From positions 1 through 32,458 of the forward strand of contig JAISGY010000054.1 of NCBI GenBank assembly GCA_031262835.1: 32,458 nucleotides of DNA, written 5' to 3'. This DNA is from Ruminococcus sp. GTDB lineage: Bacteria > Bacillota > Clostridia > Oscillospirales > Ruminococcaceae. Below the pieces are notes generated by a model. That model was not told where the DNA came from, searched no databases, and worked only from the letters and a program-made list of their open reading frames with translations. The translations under genes and the position numbers were made by a program. This document shows, piece by piece, positions 28,633 through 32,458 of this stretch; the first letter of the stretch is position 1, and each line of letters opens with the position of its first letter.

Positions 28633-30333
28633 TTAATTAATATTTATCCCTTCAAACATTTGATATGTTTCAAGTGCAAATCTGTCTGTCATACCGCTGA
28701 TATGATCAATTATCATATGAAATCTAAGCCACCATTCAAATTCATCATCGGATAATTTTACATCATTAAACTCCTCTTCTTTAAATGGGTAATATGTATG
28801 GTCGTTATTATATAATTTCAAGAATTTTGTATAAGTATTCAATGCGTTATTAGAAACACGACTTAATACTCTTAATTCCGTGTCATGCTTAATCAATTTT
28901 AATTCGTTGCTTTCTGTACCGGTATTTTTTAAAGTCAATAAATCTTTGAATTGATTAGAGCTTAACGTCAACAATATACTAAAATGATTCAGCAAGCCTG
29001 TTATTACTCTATAACCTGATATTTCTACCTTTTCTGCTTCGTAAGAACGATATAAATCTTTTCTGCAAATTTTCTTTATAGAATTTAAAAGTATATTTGC
29101 CCGACTCTTGTCGGGGAATAATAATTCTTCATTTGATGAAGCATTTAAGATTTTGTCATAATTTGATATATAATTGTTTTTAGCAACTTTCATTAGATAG
29201 CGGCATAAAGTTATTGTTAAATTATTAAGATTGTTTTTCTGGTTCAAATTAGCTTCTCTATGTGAATTGTAACATATTATTCTGCATATTTTTACAAAAT
29301 CAGAGCCGTTTTTTTCTATATCATCATCTAATTTATTTATAAATTCATCTAATTCCTTAAAATCAGGTTTTTTGGTTTTTCCATTTATATATTGTTTTGA
29401 CTGTTCAGACATTTGAATCATTCTTTTATAGGATTCTAAAATTTCAATTATAGCTAAACCTTCTATATCGCTTTTTTCTGATATGTCTTTTGAGATTTTA
29501 ATTTCTTCAAATAAATCTCTGCAAAAATCCGCTAAAGTTATAACACCTTTTTCGATTCCATCTGATATATCGCTTAGAGCATAACAAATATGATCAGCTG
29601 CTTCCATTATGCACATCAGAGGAAATTTCTTACCTGTAGTCCATCCTATTTTTTCACAACAAAATTTAATATCATCTAATTCGCTGTAAAAATAGCCAAT
29701 TTTCTTTGAATCTTTTATTTTTTTATGTGAAGGATATTTAATTACACTTAAAATTGTCTGTATAGTTAAATTAAGACCGTACTGACCATCTAAACCTTGA
29801 TCTTGTATACCATTTAAATGAATTAATGTTCTGATTCCTTGTGGGTTACCATCGAAATTAATAAAATCAGAAAGCAGTACTTTTGTATGATTATTATTTA
29901 TTTTACGTATATTCATTGCTTTTTTAAGTATTTTTTCTCCATGATCGTTAGACCATTTTTGAATAGCTATTTCACCAAAATGACCGAATGGAGGATTACC
30001 AATATCGTGTAACAGACAAGTATTTTCAACAATAGCTGCTATACAGATTTCGTCTATATCTTTTTCTTCAGCTTTAGTTTTTAAATCATTAGCTATTGAT
30101 GTAGCAAGACGACGCCCTGTATCTGCTACTTCAAGAGAATGTGTTAATCGGCTGCGGATTGCAGAATCCGTTTCAAGAGAAAACACCTGTGCTTTCTGTT
30201 GTAAACGTCTGAATGCCGTGCAAAAAACAATGTATGAATGGTCACTTAAATACTCATCTAAAGGCTTACGTTGTGCGGCATTTACATTTCCCAATCTCAT
30301 AGGACAAATAAGTTTTTCAATGCTTTTTTTCAT
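28633..30333 (-). CDS. dGTP triphosphohydrolase-like HD-domain protein
   Basis: 'FCTAFRRLQQKAQVFSLETDSAIRSRLTHSLEVADTGRRLA', 'NTCLLHDIGNPPFGHFGE' and C-terminal 'DHISGMTDRFALETYQM' match the dGTPase family. Confidence 0.92.
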   Translation of the reverse strand: MKKSIEKLICPMRLGNVNAAQRKPLDEYLSDHSYIVFCTAFRRLQQKAQVFSLETDSAIRSRLTHSLEVADTGRRLATSIANDLKTKAEEKDIDEICIAAIVENTCLLHDIGNPPFGHFGEIAIQKWSNDHGEKILKKAMNIRKINNNHTKVLLSDFINFDGNPQGIRTLIHLNGIQDQGLDGQYGLNLTIQTILSVIKYPSHKKIKDSKKIGYFYSELDDIKFCCEKIGWTTGKKFPLMCIMEAADHICYALSDISDGIEKGVITLADFCRDLFEEIKISKDISEKSDIEGLAIIEILESYKRMIQMSEQSKQYINGKTKKPDFKELDEFINKLDDDIEKNGSDFVKICRIICYNSHREANLNQKNNLNNLTITLCRYLMKVAKNNYISNYDKILNASSNEELLFPDKSRANILLNSIKKICRKDLYRSYEAEKVEISGYRVITGLLNHFSILLTLSSNQFKDLLTLKNTGTESNELKLIKHDTELRVLSRVSNNALNTYTKFLKLYNNDHTYYPFKEEEFNDVKLSDDEFEWWLRFHMIIDHISGMTDRFALETYQMFEGININ

Positions 30334-30405
30334 AGTCAGTCTCCTATTGTATTCATTTTAATTAATTGTGCACAAATGTCTTACTGTTGATTTATTATAT
30401 CAATT

Positions 30406-30434
30406 AATATACATTACTTTTTTATAAAAGTCAA
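30406..30434 (-). promoter_or_regulatory. Promoter of the dGTPase gene (TTGACT-N17-TATATT)
   Basis: Reverse-strand consensus, 17-nt spacer. Confidence 0.6.
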
Positions 30435-30528
30435 TATATAGTTATACATTAAAAATTATCCCTGTGTTTTATAGGGTAAGGTGCTTACCTACACGCGCTC
30501 GCACTCCGCTTTCACGAGCGGTCGTCGC

Positions 30529-30551
30529 GTACTTTAATGAAATTAAAGTAC
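30529..30551. repeat. Inverted repeat GTACTTTAAT-GAA-ATTAAAGTAC
   Basis: 10-bp perfect arms with a 3-nt loop. Confidence 0.8.
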
Positions 30552-30704
30552 TACACACTACGGCGTTTGAAGTACCTGTTGTTCAGTATTCAATTTTCAA
30601 GATTCAGGAGGGCAAAATAAATGCCTCTACTATATGCATTTTTTAGCCCGTTTTGAAAAGCCCTTTTTCGTCTTTTTCTCGAAAATTAACAGAATGTTTA
30701 CAAT

Positions 30705-31189
30705 TCAAGTCCAAAAACGGCTTCTGATTTGTCTTTTTGCTTTTGCAATGGAAAGACTTACTGCATTTTGGCTTACACCCTCAAGTTTGGCTATCTCATG
30801 ATGTGATAAACCCTCAACTATGTTGAGAATGAGCCGTCTTCGTTGAAGATCGGACAGCGGACAAAGTAGTTCCTCAATAAACTTTTGTTCGCGTTTGCGC
30901 TCCTCGCGGGCAATGAGAATCTCCTCCGGCGACGGAAAACAAAAAAAACCGATTCGATATTTTCATCAAATCGGGCGTTCCTATTGGTTTGTGTGTGTTC
31001 TTCCTTGGCTTGTTGCCGATAAACCTCATCGGATAGGGCTTTCAGCTCCCAGAAGTCCGCTTCCTCTTTGGTCGGGTTCTCGTTTAAGTATTGCGTCACC
31101 GTTATCTCGATTGTTCCTTTCGATGTCTCGTACACGATGTTGTGACTATACTTGTTCTTAGCATAGTCGCTTTCTTTGTAGTTATTCAT
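30705..31189 (-). pseudogene. Sigma-70 region 4/HTH-like regulator of an integrative element, frameshifted at T8
   Basis: N-terminal part 'MNNYKESDYAKNKYSHNIVYETSKGTIEITVTQYLNENPTKEEADFWELKALSDEVYRQQ'. After a one-base shift at plus-strand A8 (30941-30948) translation reads 'PSPEEILIAREERKREQKFIEELLCPLSDLQRRRLILNIVEGLSHHEIAKLEGVSQNAVSLSIAKAKRQIRSRFWT*'. Confidence 0.85.
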
Positions 31190-31319
31190 AAACTACTGCC
31201 TCCTAATTTAACTTTTGGGTTTACTTACACTCGCTCAATTTGTAGGCGAACGGATGGAATACCAACCTATAGTATCCATAACAATCTCTCCCCCTTTATA
31301 TTTAAGTGTATATTTAAAA

Positions 31320-31356
31320 GGCACACAGTAACGTTAGTAAACAATTACCGTGTGCC
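31320..31356 (-). terminator. Probable terminator downstream of the TolC-like gene
   Basis: GGCACAC...GTGTGCC stem; CTTTTAAA follows on the reverse strand. Confidence 0.5.
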
Positions 31357-31378
31357 ATTTTATGCTTAATCTTGATGA

Positions 31379-32458
31379 TTAGTCTGTTATGAGCCTACCT
31401 TTTTCAGCGAGTTCAATGCGAAGTGTTAAGAGTTCCAAATTGCAGAGTGCCGAATTATACTCATACTCGGTATTTTTACAGTCAGCAAGGAATTTCATAT
31501 AGTCCGAAACACTGATTTTACCAAGCCTGTATGATTCTTTCATTGCAGTAATCCGTGCTTTATTAGCTTTTGTAGTCTCATCAAGCAAAGAAAATTTTTC
31601 ATATGCACTATGAATATCATACAGCAAAGTTTTCAGACTGAGTTTGCATTCTGCTTCATATGTCGCATTTTCCATTTTCAGACGTTCATAGTCGTTCTCG
31701 GCTTTCTTATACGACGGACTATCCGTTCCATAGATTTCTTTTAGGTCTTCAAGGTATTCTTTTTCAAGTTCTTCTTTTTTTACGTTAAGTAAATATTCGT
31801 GATTGTTTTCAAAGAATTCTCTTTTCAGTTTTTCTTCGGTTATACTGATACGTTCAGGTATTTCAGGAGCTTTTAGAATGAAATTGTATTCGTCGACATT
31901 ATACTGATTAATTTCATAAAGCACCTGCCACTCTGCAACAATTATATCGTTATCCGCTTGTGTAATGCTATTGACAACTTCGGTAAGATTTCTGTTCGCA
32001 GTATCAAGGTCAATCTGTATAGCTGTTCCCTGACCGAGTTTCACCTCGGTTATATCACGTATTTTTTCGAGATAATCGCGGCTGTACGTCAAACTGTTAC
32101 GATTAGCTTGGGTCAGAAACAGCGAATAATACTTAGCTGCTATACCATAATTGACTTCAAGTTTATCATTAGCCTTTTTTTCACGGACTTCCGGGAGATC
32201 AACTTCTCGATTTTCCGCATCTTTAGGTTCACCATAGTATTTTGCGTTAAATTCCGCAATTTCCAAATCTTTTTGTGCTTTTAGAAGGTTGAGTTTAGCT
32301 TCCCAGTATTCCGATTGGTACTGCGAATAGCTTCTCATCTCATTCTCATAATACGCGACCTGCGATTTGAGATCATTAACCGTAAAGCTAATCTCCTCGG
32401 CTTCCATTTCTGTACGGTCGTATGTATAACTTTTTTCCTCTGCAAGCCTTTGAAGTTT
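31379..32458 (-). CDS. TolC-family/outer-membrane-efflux-like coiled-coil protein (5' end outside window)
   Basis: Two similar alpha-helical halves ('YYSLFLTQANRNSLTYSRDYLEKIRDITEVKLGQGTAIQIDLDTANRNL'; 'DIHSAYEKFSLLDETTKANKARITAMKESYRLGKISVSDYMKFLADCKN'). The frame stays open to the window edge. Confidence 0.7.
   Translation of the reverse strand, partial: KLQRLAEEKSYTYDRTEMEAEEISFTVNDLKSQVAYYENEMRSYSQYQSEYWEAKLNLLKAQKDLEIAEFNAKYYGEPKDAENREVDLPEVREKKANDKLEVNYGIAAKYYSLFLTQANRNSLTYSRDYLEKIRDITEVKLGQGTAIQIDLDTANRNLTEVVNSITQADNDIIVAEWQVLYEINQYNVDEYNFILKAPEIPERISITEEKLKREFFENNHEYLLNVKKEELEKEYLEDLKEIYGTDSPSYKKAENDYERLKMENATYEAECKLSLKTLLYDIHSAYEKFSLLDETTKANKARITAMKESYRLGKISVSDYMKFLADCKNTEYEYNSALCNLELLTLRIELAEKGRLITD

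Noticed and set aside
1-32458. CRISPR array, rRNA genes, known riboswitches
   Set aside because: No regularly spaced direct repeats or rRNA-like stretches, and no riboswitch core recognised by eye.

Overview
The window looks like part of a motile, anaerobic Firmicute-type (Clostridia-like) chromosome. That assignment is an inference from gene content and from the -35/-10 spacing of its promoters. The left side (1-10.9 kb) is mainly metabolic: a truncated MtaB-like gene beside a perfect 46-bp palindrome, a His15-less HPr-like protein, PyrB with a PyrI-type zinc tail, a GH67 alpha-glucuronidase lacking the usual N-terminal domain, and a tightly packed glgP-fic-GT2-copA operon. In that operon copA is split at an A10 slippery run exactly after its HMA domain, as expected for a frameshift that makes both a copper chaperone and the full ATPase. 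A BtuF-like lipoprotein with an Asp/Thr low-complexity insertion and a tRNA-Pro(CGG) follow. The middle (11-27 kb) holds an AT-rich HD + Hsp90-like ATPase gene (candidate defence or stress factor), an FkbM methyltransferase next to a 994-aa flagellin with about six internal repeats, a RelE/ParE-like toxin with an unfamiliar antitoxin, two chemotaxis receptors with similar promoters, and sbcDC. The right side (27.1 kb to the end) looks like one end of an integrated element: a tRNA-Asn-like 3' fragment, a serine recombinase missing its catalytic N-terminus, an AT-rich dGTPase gene with its own promoter at the breakpoint, a frameshifted sigma/HTH-like gene, and a TolC-like protein running off the edge. 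No CRISPR array or rRNA was seen. All assignments come from reading motifs by eye; no database search was run.
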